The notes beneath the pieces were generated by a model, which saw nothing but the letters and a program-made list of their open reading frames with translations, was not told where the DNA came from and did not search any database. DNA of 64,000 nucleotides from Rathayibacter sp. VKM Ac-2879 (GTDB taxonomy: Bacteria; Actinomycetota; Actinomycetes; Actinomycetales; Microbacteriaceae). The stretch spans positions 496,001-560,000 of the forward strand of contig NZ_JADKSO010000001.1 of the NCBI RefSeq assembly GCF_015351245.1, written 5' to 3'. Below are positions 16,157 through 23,979 of this stretch, one piece after another (position 1 is the first letter of the stretch; every line of letters starts with the position of its first letter). A program made the translations under genes and the position numbers.

Positions 16157-16807
16157 TCAGGTGTCGATGAGTTGCGGGTTGAGGAACGACAGCGTCCGGG
16201 CGTAGGCGAGGGCGGCGGAGGCGGGGCTCACTGCCTCCCGCAGGTTGCCGTTGGCGAAGTGGCGCTGCGTGTCGGCATAGGTGTGCGCCGTCACCGGAGT
16301 GCCCGACTCCTTGAGTCGACCGACGAATGACTCGGGGTCGCCGCCCGGGCCCCAGTCGTCGTGCTGGGCGAAGTGCACGAGCACAGGGCAGGGGATGAGC
16401 ACGTGCTCCTCGGCGTCGAGTGTCGCGTAGTAGGCGACCACCGCATCGACGAGACCGGTGCCGGCGGTGAGCAGACCGAGTCTCCCTCCGAAACCGAAGC
16501 CGACGATCGCGCTTCGCGTGGCACCGGCCGCGAGACCCGTGCGCACCGCGTCGGCGACGGAGGCGAGGGTGCGGTCCTCCGCGGCCATCGCCGCGAGATC
16601 GCGCGCGTCCTCGGGGGCGAGGGTGGCCCAGCCGTCGTAGAGGTCGGGTACGAGCACGTGGTAGCCGTGCTTGGCGACCGCCTCCGCGAAGGGTTCGAGC
16701 CAGGGGAGGCGCCCGAACACGTCGTGCAGCACGACGACGACCGGCCGGCCGGGCTGCCCGAACTCGAGGGCGACTCCCGGTGACGGGATCTGGACGAGCT
16801 CGCTCAT
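16157..16807 (-). CDS. Dienelactone hydrolase-family protein without the nucleophile
   Basis: 216 residues with an alpha/beta hydrolase fold: VVVVLHDVFGRLPW at the oxyanion strand, YHVLVPDLYDGWA, an acid Asp near 150 (HFAQHDDW) and His183 (DTQRHFAN). The nucleophile elbow, normally GxCxGG in this family, reads GFGFGG (103-108), so Gly105 replaces the catalytic Cys. The codon GGT differs from TGT by one base. All other family features are kept, so the gene is probably either a recent loss of function or has a non-hydrolytic role. ATG 16807 follows a CACTCT hexamer by 6 nt. Confidence 0.8.
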   Translation of the reverse strand: MSELVQIPSPGVALEFGQPGRPVVVVLHDVFGRLPWLEPFAEAVAKHGYHVLVPDLYDGWATLAPEDARDLAAMAAEDRTLASVADAVRTGLAAGATRSAIVGFGFGGRLGLLTAGTGLVDAVVAYYATLDAEEHVLIPCPVLVHFAQHDDWGPGGDPESFVGRLKESGTPVTAHTYADTQRHFANGNLREAVSPASAALAYARTLSFLNPQLIDT

Positions 16808-16947
16808 GCTTCCAGAGTGCCCTGCGCGGACGCCGTTGCCGCCCGCCGGGGCGGTTCGTCTCGGCGTGTCGCCGCCGAACGCCTTATGGCGTGGGCGAAA
16901 GAGGCGAGTTCTGCCGGCCTTGCGTGGCGCTACGACTCTTCAGAGGG

Positions 16948-17018
16948 AGCGAGTGACGGGAATCGAACCCGCGCCATCTGCTTGGGAAGCAGAAGTTCTA
17001 CCATTGAACTACACTCGC
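16948..17018 (-). tRNA. tRNA-Gly (anticodon CCC)
   Basis: The minus strand folds as a complete 71-nt tRNA. The acceptor stem is GCGAGTG/CACTCGC, the D stem GTTC/GAAC, the anticodon stem TCTGC/GCAGA with loop TTCCCAA, and the T stem closes on loop TTCGATT. The discriminator is T and CCA is not encoded. Glycyl-tRNA synthetase is encoded at 32878 in the same window. Confidence 0.97.
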
Positions 17019-17088
17019 GCGGCGCCCCGAAGGCGCACCGTGACATCGTAGCAAGCCCTGTGACACGCCCACGCCCTAGGATCGCCTG

Positions 17089-17673
17089 GTGCTGCTCTCC
17101 GATCGTGACATCAAGCTCGAGCTCTCCTCCGGACGGGTCGGGCTCGCCCCGCACGATCCCTCGATGATCCAGCCCTCGTCCGTCGATGTGCGACTCGATC
17201 GCTTCTTCCGACTGTTCGACAACCACCGCTACCCCTATATCGATCCGGCCGAGGATCAGCCCGAGTTGACGCGGCTCGTCGAGACGCCCGCGGGCGAGCC
17301 GTTCATCCTGCACCCGGGCGAGTTCGTGCTGGGCTCCACCTACGAGGAGGTGTCGCTGCCGGACGACGTCGCCGCGCGCCTCGAGGGCAAGAGCTCGCTC
17401 GGGAGGCTGGGCCTGCTCACCCACTCGACCGCCGGCTTCATCGATCCCGGCTTCACGGGGCACGTGACGCTCGAGCTCAGCAACGTGGCGACCCTCCCGA
17501 TCACGCTGTGGCCCGGGATGAAGATCGGCCAGATGTGCTTCTTCCGCCTCAGCTCGCCCGCCGAGAAGCCCTACGGCTCGGCCGAGTACAGCTCGCGCTA
17601 CCAGGGCCAGCGTGGCCCCACAGCCTCCCGCTCGTCGCTCCGCTTCCACCGTACGGATGTCTACGCCGACTGA
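17089..17673 (+). CDS. dcd: dCTP deaminase
   Basis: 194 residues, the family's usual length. Motifs: [11 protein letters not shown] at the start, [34 protein letters not shown] and [15 protein letters not shown], where the catalytic Glu sits. The C-terminus has [16 protein letters not shown], which closes over the nucleotide. It deaminates dCTP toward dUTP for dTMP synthesis; some actinobacterial members also hydrolyse dUTP to dUMP, which cannot be judged here. TAGGAT lies 6 nt before the GTG. It is followed by a long palindrome and converges with idi. Confidence 0.95.
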   Translation: MLLSDRDIKLELSSGRVGLAPHDPSMIQPSSVDVRLDRFFRLFDNHRYPYIDPAEDQPELTRLVETPAGEPFILHPGEFVLGSTYEEVSLPDDVAARLEGKSSLGRLGLLTHSTAGFIDPGFTGHVTLELSNVATLPITLWPGMKIGQMCFFRLSSPAEKPYGSAEYSSRYQGQRGPTASRSSLRFHRTDVYAD

Positions 17674-17682
17674 CGCCCCCTC

Positions 17683-17745
17683 CCGCGAGATGCCACTTAT
17701 GAGCGCGACACGCCGATGGGCGAGCTCATATGTGGCATCTCGCGG
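17683..17745. repeat. Long inverted repeat between dcd and idi
   Basis: The 22-bp arms 17683-17704 and 17724-17745 are complementary at 21 of 22 positions (core GCGAGATGCCAC ... GTGGCATCTCGC) around a 19-nt loop. It sits between two convergent genes, so it can act as a two-way terminator. Its arm sequence differs from the palindromes at 44070, 45083 and 50288, but its size and placement are alike. Confidence 0.75.
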
Positions 17746-17754
17746 CGGTGAGCC

Positions 17755-18285
17755 TCAGCCGAGGAGGCGCGGCAGCTGCAGCACCAGCCACGGCGAGAAC
17801 GCCCACGGCGTCGCGCGCACCGCCGCGAGCGTCGCCTCGGGGTCGACCCACTCATAGTCCATGACCTCGTCCGCGCGCGGGTCGAGCGCCTCCCGGCTCG
17901 AGAGCGTCGCGGTGTAGACCGGGCAGATCTCGTTCTCGACGACCCCGGAGGCATCGACCGCGCGGTAGCGGAAGTCGGGGAGCGCCAGCTCCAGCGACTC
18001 GAGCCGCGCCCCGAGCTCGCGGTCGGCGCGGCGCGTCACCGCGTCCTCGATCCTCTCGCCGGGGGAGGGGTGGCCGCAGAACGAATTCGTCCACACTCCC
18101 GGCCAGGTGCGCTTCGCGAGCGCGCGTCGGGTGACGAGCAGTGCTCCGTCGGGAGCGAACACGTGGCAGGAGAAGGCGAGGTGCAGCGCGGTCGCGCCGT
18201 CGTGGACCGTCGCCTTGTCGGCTACTCCGATGGCGTCACCGGTCTCGTCGAGCAGCACGACCTGTTCGATCTCATCGATGCGCAC
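17755..18285 (-). CDS. idi: Isopentenyl-diphosphate delta-isomerase, type 1
   Basis: 176 residues from GTG 18285 (GGGAGGA six bases upstream); an ATG 21 bp earlier is less likely. It interconverts IPP and DMAPP for isoprenoid synthesis. The NUDIX-like fold shows LHLAFSCHVF, the catalytic Cys70 in TNSFCGHP, the NUDIX-like helix GERIEDAVTRRADRELG, and the catalytic Glu in ENEICPVY. It is divergent from crtE and supplies precursor to the carotenoid genes. Confidence 0.93.
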   Translation of the reverse strand: MRIDEIEQVVLLDETGDAIGVADKATVHDGATALHLAFSCHVFAPDGALLVTRRALAKRTWPGVWTNSFCGHPSPGERIEDAVTRRADRELGARLESLELALPDFRYRAVDASGVVENEICPVYTATLSSREALDPRADEVMDYEWVDPEATLAAVRATPWAFSPWLVLQLPRLLG

Positions 18286-18380
18286 GGCCGTTCCTCCCGG
18301 AGTCATACCCTCAAGTCAAGCATGCCGCAACACATCAGCCGGCTTATCGTTCGAGAAGTCCCCTTTGTTAGCCTTCCCCC

Positions 18381-19451
18381 GTGGATACGCGCGACTCCGT
18401 GGTTCTGTCCCGGCTGAGGCAGGAGCACGTCGATGCCGTCCTCGACCGCTTCTTCTCGCTGGCGCGGTCCCGGGCCGGTCGATATGGCGAGCGATACCAC
18501 ACGCTGTGGCGCACCCTCGAGGCGAACACGCGAGGCGGCAAGCGCTTTCGTCCCCTCATGGTGATGTCGGCGTACGACGCGCACGGCGGTCACGATGCGG
18601 AGGCGGCGGCGCATCTGGGCGCGGCGTTCGAGCTCCTCCACACCGCGCTCATCGTGCACGACGACGTGATCGACCGCGACTTCGTCCGCCGCGGCAGCCC
18701 GAACGTCTCGGGCAGCTACCGCGACGAGGCCACGACCGCGGGGCTCTCGATCCCCATCGCCGAGCACCGGGGCACCTCGGTCGCGGTGATCGCCGGCGAT
18801 CTCGCGCTCACCGGCGCGCACCGCCTCGTCGAGGGCGTCGGCGCCTCCGACGGCGTGCGCGCCCGGCTGTTGACGCTGCTCGACGAAGCGGTGTTCGCCT
18901 CCGCGGCGGGCGAGCTCGCCGACGTCGACTTCTCGCTCATGCCCGGCATGCCCTCGGTCGAGGAGGTGCTGGAGATGGAGCGGCTGAAGACCGCGGTCTA
19001 CTCGTTCGAGGCGCCGTTGCAGGCGGGGGCGATCCTCGCGGGCGCCGACGATGCGGCGGTCGCGGCGCTCGGCGAATTCGGGCGCTGCATCGGCATCGCC
19101 TATCAGATCGTCGACGACCTCCTCGGCGTCTTCGGCGCGGAGGGGCAGACCGGCAAGTCCACCCTCGGCGACCTGCGCGAGGGCAAGCGCACCGTGCTCA
19201 TCGCACACGCCGCCCAGACCGAGTGCTGGCCCGAGATCGAGGCTCTGATCGGCGACGAGCACCTCGCCGCCGAGACCGCCGAGCGGGTGCGTCGCGTGCT
19301 CGAGGAGTGCGGCGCCCGTCGCTTCGCCGAGCAGCTCGCGAACGACTTCGCCGACCGCGCCTGGGCCGCTCTCGAGACTCCCGCGGTGACGGAGGCGTTC
19401 CGCACCGAAGCACGCCCGCTCGTCGCGAGCGTCGTCGGGCGCACGCGATGA
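18381..19451 (+). CDS. crtE: Geranylgeranyl diphosphate synthase (polyprenyl synthetase)
   Basis: 356 residues. The first Asp-rich motif is DDVID (94-98, HDDVIDRDFVRRG); the second is DDLLG (245-249) in IVDDLLGVFG, with a TGKSTLGDLREGK loop, as in actinobacterial IdsA/CrtE enzymes. It elongates DMAPP with IPP, most likely to GGPP, the substrate of phytoene synthase. It is the first gene of the carotenoid operon. TAGCCT lies 6 nt before the GTG, so the transcript is probably leaderless. Chain length is inferred from context. Confidence 0.93.
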   Translation: MDTRDSVVLSRLRQEHVDAVLDRFFSLARSRAGRYGERYHTLWRTLEANTRGGKRFRPLMVMSAYDAHGGHDAEAAAHLGAAFELLHTALIVHDDVIDRDFVRRGSPNVSGSYRDEATTAGLSIPIAEHRGTSVAVIAGDLALTGAHRLVEGVGASDGVRARLLTLLDEAVFASAAGELADVDFSLMPGMPSVEEVLEMERLKTAVYSFEAPLQAGAILAGADDAAVAALGEFGRCIGIAYQIVDDLLGVFGAEGQTGKSTLGDLREGKRTVLIAHAAQTECWPEIEALIGDEHLAAETAERVRRVLEECGARRFAEQLANDFADRAWAALETPAVTEAFRTEARPLVASVVGRTR

Positions 19452-19521
19452 GCATCGCCCGCCACGCGCGGAGGGGCGCCCCGATGTCGTTCGCTGGGGC
19501 GCGCGCCCGTACGGTGGCACG

Positions 19522-22056
19522 ATGAGCCGGCAGAGCGAGCTGTACGACCGTGTCGCCCATGAGTCGTCCGCGCGGGTGATCCGGCGCTACTCCACCTCCT
19601 TCGGGTTGGCGACCCGGCTGCTGGCCGCCGGAGTCCGGGAGCGCGTCGAGGACGTCTACGCCCTGGTCCGCGTCGCCGATGAGATCGTCGACGGGGTCGC
19701 CGAGGAGGCGCGGCTCGACCGCGAGGCGGTCGAGGAGGCACTCGACGCCTTCGAGGCGGAGACCGAGCGGGCCCTCGCCACCGGTTACAGCTCCAATCTC
19801 GTGATCCACGCTTTCGCGAAAACCGCCAGGGCGACGGGCATCGACGCCGAGCTGACCCGGCCGTTCTTCGCCTCCATGCGCGCTGATCTGCGCGAGACAG
19901 TGCACACGCCCGAGTCGTTCGAGGCCTACGTCTACGGCTCGGCCGAGGTGGTCGGGCTGATGTGCCTCCGGGTGTTCCTCGCGGCCGACGACGCCGGGCT
20001 CGTCTCGGGCTCGTCCCGCGCGCGCCTCGTCGCGGGCGCTCGCCGTCTGGGGGCGGCGTTCCAGAAGGTCAATTTCCTCCGCGACCTCGCCGCCGACGTC
20101 GACGGGCTCGGCCGCAGCTACTTCCCGGGAGTCGATCCGCGCGCCTTCTCGGAGCGCGACAAGGCAGCGCTGCTGGCCGACCTCGACGACGACCTCGAGG
20201 CCGCAGGTGCGATCGTCGCCGAACTGCCCCGATCGAGTCGCCGTGCCGTGCTGCTGGCCCACTCGCTGTTCGCCGCGCTCGCCGAGCGGATCCGCGCGAC
20301 CCCGGCCGAGCGGCTCCTCCGTGCCCGCGTGAGCGTGCCCACGGCGACGAAGGCAGCGCTCGCCGCGAAGGCCGCCGTCTCGACGCTCGGGCCGCGCCTG
20401 GGCCCCGGCCCGGCGAGGGCCGCCCGATCGGCGAACGGGCCGCACCGAGCGGTCGTGATCGGAGGCGGGATCGGCGGTCTCGCCTCCGCGGCGCTCCTCG
20501 CCCGCGATGGCTGGGACGTCACTCTGCTCGAGGCCCGCGACGCTCTCGGAGGCCGCGCCGGCTCGTGGGAGAAGGACGGGTTCCGATTCGACACCGGCCC
20601 CTCCTGGTACCTGATGCCCGAGGTCTTCGATCACTTCTTCCGTCTCATGGGCACGAGCGCCGACGAGCGCCTGGACCTCGTGAAGCTCGACCCCGGTTAC
20701 CGCGTCTACAGCGAGGGCATCGACGAGCCCCTCGACGTGCGCGCCGACCTCGAGGCGAACCTCGCGCTGTTCGAGAGGGTCGAGCCCGGGTCGGGCGAGC
20801 GGATGCGGCGCTACCTCGACTCGGCGCGCGACACCTACGAGGTGGCCAAGCGCCGCTTCCTCTATTCGAGCTTCGCGTCCTTCCTCCCGTTGATGCGCCG
20901 CGATGTACTCCGCCGCACGGGAAAGCTGGGGAAGCTGCTCCTCACGCCGCTCGACACGTTCGCCGCGACCGCGGTGAGCGAGAACCGGCTCCGTCAGATC
21001 CTCGGCTACCCCGCCGTGTTCTTGGGCTCGTCGCCCTTCACCGCGCCGAGCATGTACCACCTGATGAGCCACCTCGACCTGGCCGATGGCGTGCTGTATC
21101 CGAGGGGCGGCTTCACGACCCTGATCGAGGCCGTCGCCGACGTCGCCAAGGAGGCGGGGGTGCGCCTCCGCACCTCCTCGCCCGCCACACGCATCCTCAC
21201 CGCGCGCGCCCCCCGCGGCAGCCGTCGAGGCGCCGAGGTCGTCGGAGTCGAGTTCGCCGGGGCGGACGGCCTCGAGCGTCTCCCCGCGGAACTCGTGGTC
21301 AACGCCTCCGATCTCTTCACGACCGAGCAGTCGCTACTACCGAAGGAGCTGCGCAGTTACCCGCCCGAGTACTGGGAGTCGCGCGAGCCCGGCCCGAGCG
21401 CGGTCCTCGTCTTGCTGGGGGTGCGAGGCGAACTGCCGCAGCTCCAGCACCACACGCTCCTCTTCACGCGGGACTGGCGGGACAACTTCGGCCGGATCTT
21501 CGGCGAGAACCCGAGCGTGCCCGATCCCGCGTCGATCTATGTCTGCCGGCCGAGCGCCACCGACTCGAGCGTGGCTCCCGAAGGGTACGAGAACCTGTTC
21601 GTGCTCGTGCCGATCCCGGCCGACACCTCGATCGGACGCGGAGGGGTGGATGGCGCGGGCGACGCGCGCGTGGAGGCGATCGCTGATTCCGCCATCGAGC
21701 AGATCGCGAGCTGGACGGGTGCCTCCGACCTCGCCGAGCGGATCGTGGTGCGCCGCACCATCGGCCCGGCCGATTTCGAGAGCGACCTCGGCGCCTGGCG
21801 CGGCTCGATGCTCGGCCCGTCGCACGTGCTCTCCCAGAGCGCCTTCTTCCGCGCCGGCAACGTCAGCGCGACGGTCGGCGGGCTGCTCTTCGCCGGGAGC
21901 TCGACCATCCCGGGGATCGGGTTGCCGATGTGCGTGATCAGCGCCGAGGTGATGCTCAAGCGTGTGCGCGGCGACGTGTCGACCGAGCCGTTGCCGGTGC
22001 GCGGAGTGCCCACGCCTCCCGTCGCCCCGCAGGTCGGCGCGCCGGTGGGGGAGTAG
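19522..22056 (+). CDS. crtBI: Phytoene synthase-phytoene desaturase fusion (CrtB-CrtI)
   Basis: A single 844-residue frame with no internal stop. Residues 1-~300 are phytoene synthase: RRYSTSFGLATRLL, first Asp motif DEIVD (53-57), and second DLAAD (188-192) in NFLRDLAADVDGLGRSYFP. A short Ala/Arg/Pro-rich linker (~296-308) leads to residues 309-844, a phytoene desaturase with an FAD site VVIGGGIGGLASAALLARDG, RFDTGPSWYLMPEVFDHFF and the C-terminal GSSTIPGIGLPMCVISAE. It would make phytoene from two GGPP and desaturate it to lycopene. Relatives carry separate, usually overlapping, crtB and crtI. TACGGT lies 6 nt before the ATG. A sequencing indel at the junction cannot be excluded from sequence alone. 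Confidence 0.88.
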   Translation: MSRQSELYDRVAHESSARVIRRYSTSFGLATRLLAAGVRERVEDVYALVRVADEIVDGVAEEARLDREAVEEALDAFEAETERALATGYSSNLVIHAFAKTARATGIDAELTRPFFASMRADLRETVHTPESFEAYVYGSAEVVGLMCLRVFLAADDAGLVSGSSRARLVAGARRLGAAFQKVNFLRDLAADVDGLGRSYFPGVDPRAFSERDKAALLADLDDDLEAAGAIVAELPRSSRRAVLLAHSLFAALAERIRATPAERLLRARVSVPTATKAALAAKAAVSTLGPRLGPGPARAARSANGPHRAVVIGGGIGGLASAALLARDGWDVTLLEARDALGGRAGSWEKDGFRFDTGPSWYLMPEVFDHFFRLMGTSADERLDLVKLDPGYRVYSEGIDEPLDVRADLEANLALFERVEPGSGERMRRYLDSARDTYEVAKRRFLYSSFASFLPLMRRDVLRRTGKLGKLLLTPLDTFAATAVSENRLRQILGYPAVFLGSSPFTAPSMYHLMSHLDLADGVLYPRGGFTTLIEAVADVAKEAGVRLRTSSPATRILTARAPRGSRRGAEVVGVEFAGADGLERLPAELVVNASDLFTTEQSLLPKELRSYPPEYWESREPGPSAVLVLLGVRGELPQLQHHTLLFTRDWRDNFGRIFGENPSVPDPASIYVCRPSATDSSVAPEGYENLFVLVPIPADTSIGRGGVDGAGDARVEAIADSAIEQIASWTGASDLAERIVVRRTIGPADFESDLGAWRGSMLGPSHVLSQSAFFRAGNVSATVGGLLFAGSSTIPGIGLPMCVISAEVMLKRVRGDVSTEPLPVRGVPTPPVAPQVGAPVGE

Positions 22057-22059
22057 CCG

Positions 22060-22401
22060 GTGGGAGTCCTCTACCTGCTCGCGCTCCTCGTCTCGATCAC
22101 GGGGATGGTGGTGCTCGACCGTCGCTTCGGCCTCTTCTTCTGGGCGGACGCACGGCGCGCGGCGATCGTGCTGCCGGTGGGGGTCGCCTTCTTCCTCCTC
22201 TGGGACCTCGTCGGTATCGGCCTCGGCGTCTTCTTCCGCGGCGAGACCTCCTATATGACCGGCCTGCAGCTCGCCCCCGAGCTCCCGATCGAGGAGGTCT
22301 TCTTCCTCACGCTGCTGTGCTACCTGACGATGGACGTGCACGGCTTCCTCGCGACGCGCTCGTCTCGGCGCTCCGGCGCGCGGAGGGAGGCGCGCCGATG
22401 A
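22060..22401 (+). CDS. crtYe: C50 carotenoid cyclase subunit (CrtYe-like, lycopene cyclase domain)
   Basis: 113 residues, three helices, starting at GTG 4 bp after the crtBI stop with GGGGGAG upstream. The motif LPIEEVFFLTLLCYLTM is the PxEExxF core of the CarR/CrtYc-type lycopene cyclase domain. In decaprenoxanthin-type clusters two such small subunits form a heterodimer that cyclises C50 carotenoid ends. It overlaps the next gene by 4 bp (ATGA). Which ring type is made cannot be read from this subunit alone. Confidence 0.85.
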   Translation: MGVLYLLALLVSITGMVVLDRRFGLFFWADARRAAIVLPVGVAFFLLWDLVGIGLGVFFRGETSYMTGLQLAPELPIEEVFFLTLLCYLTMDVHGFLATRSSRRSGARREARR

Positions 22402-22703
22402 CCTATGCGCTGCTCAACGCCGCGTTCCTCGCGGTGGTCCTCGTGCTCCTCCTGGTTGCGCTCCGCCGTCGCACCCTGCTGGCCTCCGCCCTGTTCGGCA
22501 CACTCGCCGTGCTGCTCGTGATGACCGCGATCTTCGACAACGTGATGATCGGTGTCGGCCTGCTCGTCGCCTACGACGACACGCTCATCTCGGGCATTCG
22601 GATCGGCGTCGCGCCGATCGAGGACTTCGCCTACGCGGTGGCCGCCGCTCTGGCCCTCCCGGCGCTGTGGAGCCTCCTGCCCGCGCGACGGAGCGAGCCG
22701 TGA
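22398..22703 (+). CDS. crtYf: C50 carotenoid cyclase subunit (CrtYf-like)
   Basis: 101 residues, three helices, starting at the overlapping ATG (ATGA). The key segment IRIGVAPIEDFAYAVAAALA carries the second-subunit PxEDFxY version of the cyclase motif, and IFDNVMIGVGLLVAYDD is the conserved middle helix. It pairs with CrtYe. It overlaps crtEb by 4 bp (GTGA), so all three are translated together. Confidence 0.85.
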   Translation: MTYALLNAAFLAVVLVLLLVALRRRTLLASALFGTLAVLLVMTAIFDNVMIGVGLLVAYDDTLISGIRIGVAPIEDFAYAVAAALALPALWSLLPARRSEP

Positions 22704-23563
22704 GCCGGCTGCGCGCGCTGTTCGTCTCGAGCCGGCCGCTGAGCTGGGTGAACACGGCGTATCCGTTCGCGGCCGCCTACCTGCTGACCACGCGCGAGGT
22801 CGACCTCGCCTTCGTGCTCGGCACGCTCTACTTTCTCATTCCCTACAACCTCGCGATGTACGGGATCAACGACGTCTTCGACTACGAGTCCGACCTCCGC
22901 AACCCGCGCAAGGGAGGCGTCGAGGGAGCGGTCCTCGACCGGAGCGAGCACCGTGCCACCCTGCTCGCGGCGGTCGTCACGAACGTGCCGTTCCTCGCCG
23001 CGCTCGTGCTGCTGGGCTCGCCCGTCTCGTGGCTCGTCCTCGCGATCAGCGTCTTCGCCGTGATCGCCTACAGCGCGCCGGGCCTGCGCTTCAAGGAGCG
23101 CCCGTTCGTCGACTCGCTGACCTCGGCGACACACTTCGTCAGCCCCGCCGTCTACGGCATCGCCCTCGCCGGCACGACTCTCACCCCCGGCCTCGTCGCG
23201 CTGCTCGTGTCCTTCTTCCTCTGGGGCATCGCGAGCCACGCCTTCGGTGCGGTGCAGGACATTCTGGCCGATCGGGCCGGAGGCATCGGCTCGATCGCCA
23301 CGGTCATCGGCGCGACGGCGACGACGCGATTCGCGATCTGCGCCTACCTCGCGAGCGGAGTGCTCCTCCTCCTGTTGCCGTGGCCGGGGACTCTCGCTGC
23401 GGTGCTCGCCCTGCCCTACGCGGCGAGCATCTGGCCGTACCGCTCACTCGGCGACGCGGAGGCGGAGCGCGCGAACGCCGGCTGGCGGCGTTTTCTCGTG
23501 CTCAACTTCGTGACGGGTTTCTTGGTGACGCTGCTGCTGATCGCCTTCTGGCTCGCGAGCTGA
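22700..23563 (+). CDS. crtEb: Lycopene elongase (CrtEb-like UbiA prenyltransferase)
   Basis: 287 residues, about eight helices. The first UbiA motif is YGINDVFDYESDLRNPRKGG (NDxxDxxxD) and the second is AVQDILADRAGGIGSIATV. In C50 pathways CrtEb adds two prenyl units to lycopene to give flavuxanthin-type products, which CrtYe/CrtYf then cyclise. A GTG overlaps the crtYf stop. It is the last carotenoid gene in the run. Confidence 0.9.
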   Translation: MSRLRALFVSSRPLSWVNTAYPFAAAYLLTTREVDLAFVLGTLYFLIPYNLAMYGINDVFDYESDLRNPRKGGVEGAVLDRSEHRATLLAAVVTNVPFLAALVLLGSPVSWLVLAISVFAVIAYSAPGLRFKERPFVDSLTSATHFVSPAVYGIALAGTTLTPGLVALLVSFFLWGIASHAFGAVQDILADRAGGIGSIATVIGATATTRFAICAYLASGVLLLLLPWPGTLAAVLALPYAASIWPYRSLGDAEAERANAGWRRFLVLNFVTGFLVTLLLIAFWLAS

Positions 23564-23588
23564 GCGGCAAGGAGGCCCCTGTGCGCGC

Positions 23589-23915
23589 CTAGAAGAGGTG
23601 GTGCGGGGCGACGATCAGCACGACGACGAGAGCGAGGCTCGCGAGCAGGGCGACGACGAGGGCCGTATAGCCGAGGCGCTTCGCAAGCTTCTTCGCCCGT
23701 GCGCTACGCGAGCTCGAGCGCTTCTTTCTGACGCGGATCGAGGCGGGGTGCTCGTCGGACGGCCGCGGTGTGGCTGGCATGCCTCCGCTCGCATCGGCCG
23801 TCGGCCACGACGAGGCGGGGCTGGTGACGGGGGCATCGACGGCCGACTCGGAAACGGAGGTGTGCCGCTCCGGTCCTCGGGGCGGGGGGCCTCCTGCGGG
23901 CGGGCGTCGCGCCAT
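23589..23915 (-). CDS. Small tail-anchored hypothetical protein
   Basis: 108 residues from ATG 23915 (GGAGGA upstream). A long, probably disordered Pro/Ser/Thr-rich region is followed by a very basic stretch (IRVRKKRSSSRSARAKKLAK) and one C-terminal helix (YTALVVALLASLALVVVLIV) ending APHHLF. It probably sits in the membrane with the bulk in the cytoplasm. I recognise no family. It converges with crtEb (25-bp gap). Confidence 0.5.
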   Translation of the reverse strand: MARRPPAGGPPPRGPERHTSVSESAVDAPVTSPASSWPTADASGGMPATPRPSDEHPASIRVRKKRSSSRSARAKKLAKRLGYTALVVALLASLALVVVLIVAPHHLF

Positions 23916-23979
23916 GAGGGTCCTCCGTCTCGGATCGGTGTCGCCGACCGGCCATGCTGCTTGCCGCCGCTTGGTCACT

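Noticed and set aside
19198-21072. 624-codon minus-strand frame opposite the crt genes
   Set aside because: Mirror of crtE and crtBI coding sequence; no start signal, no motifs.
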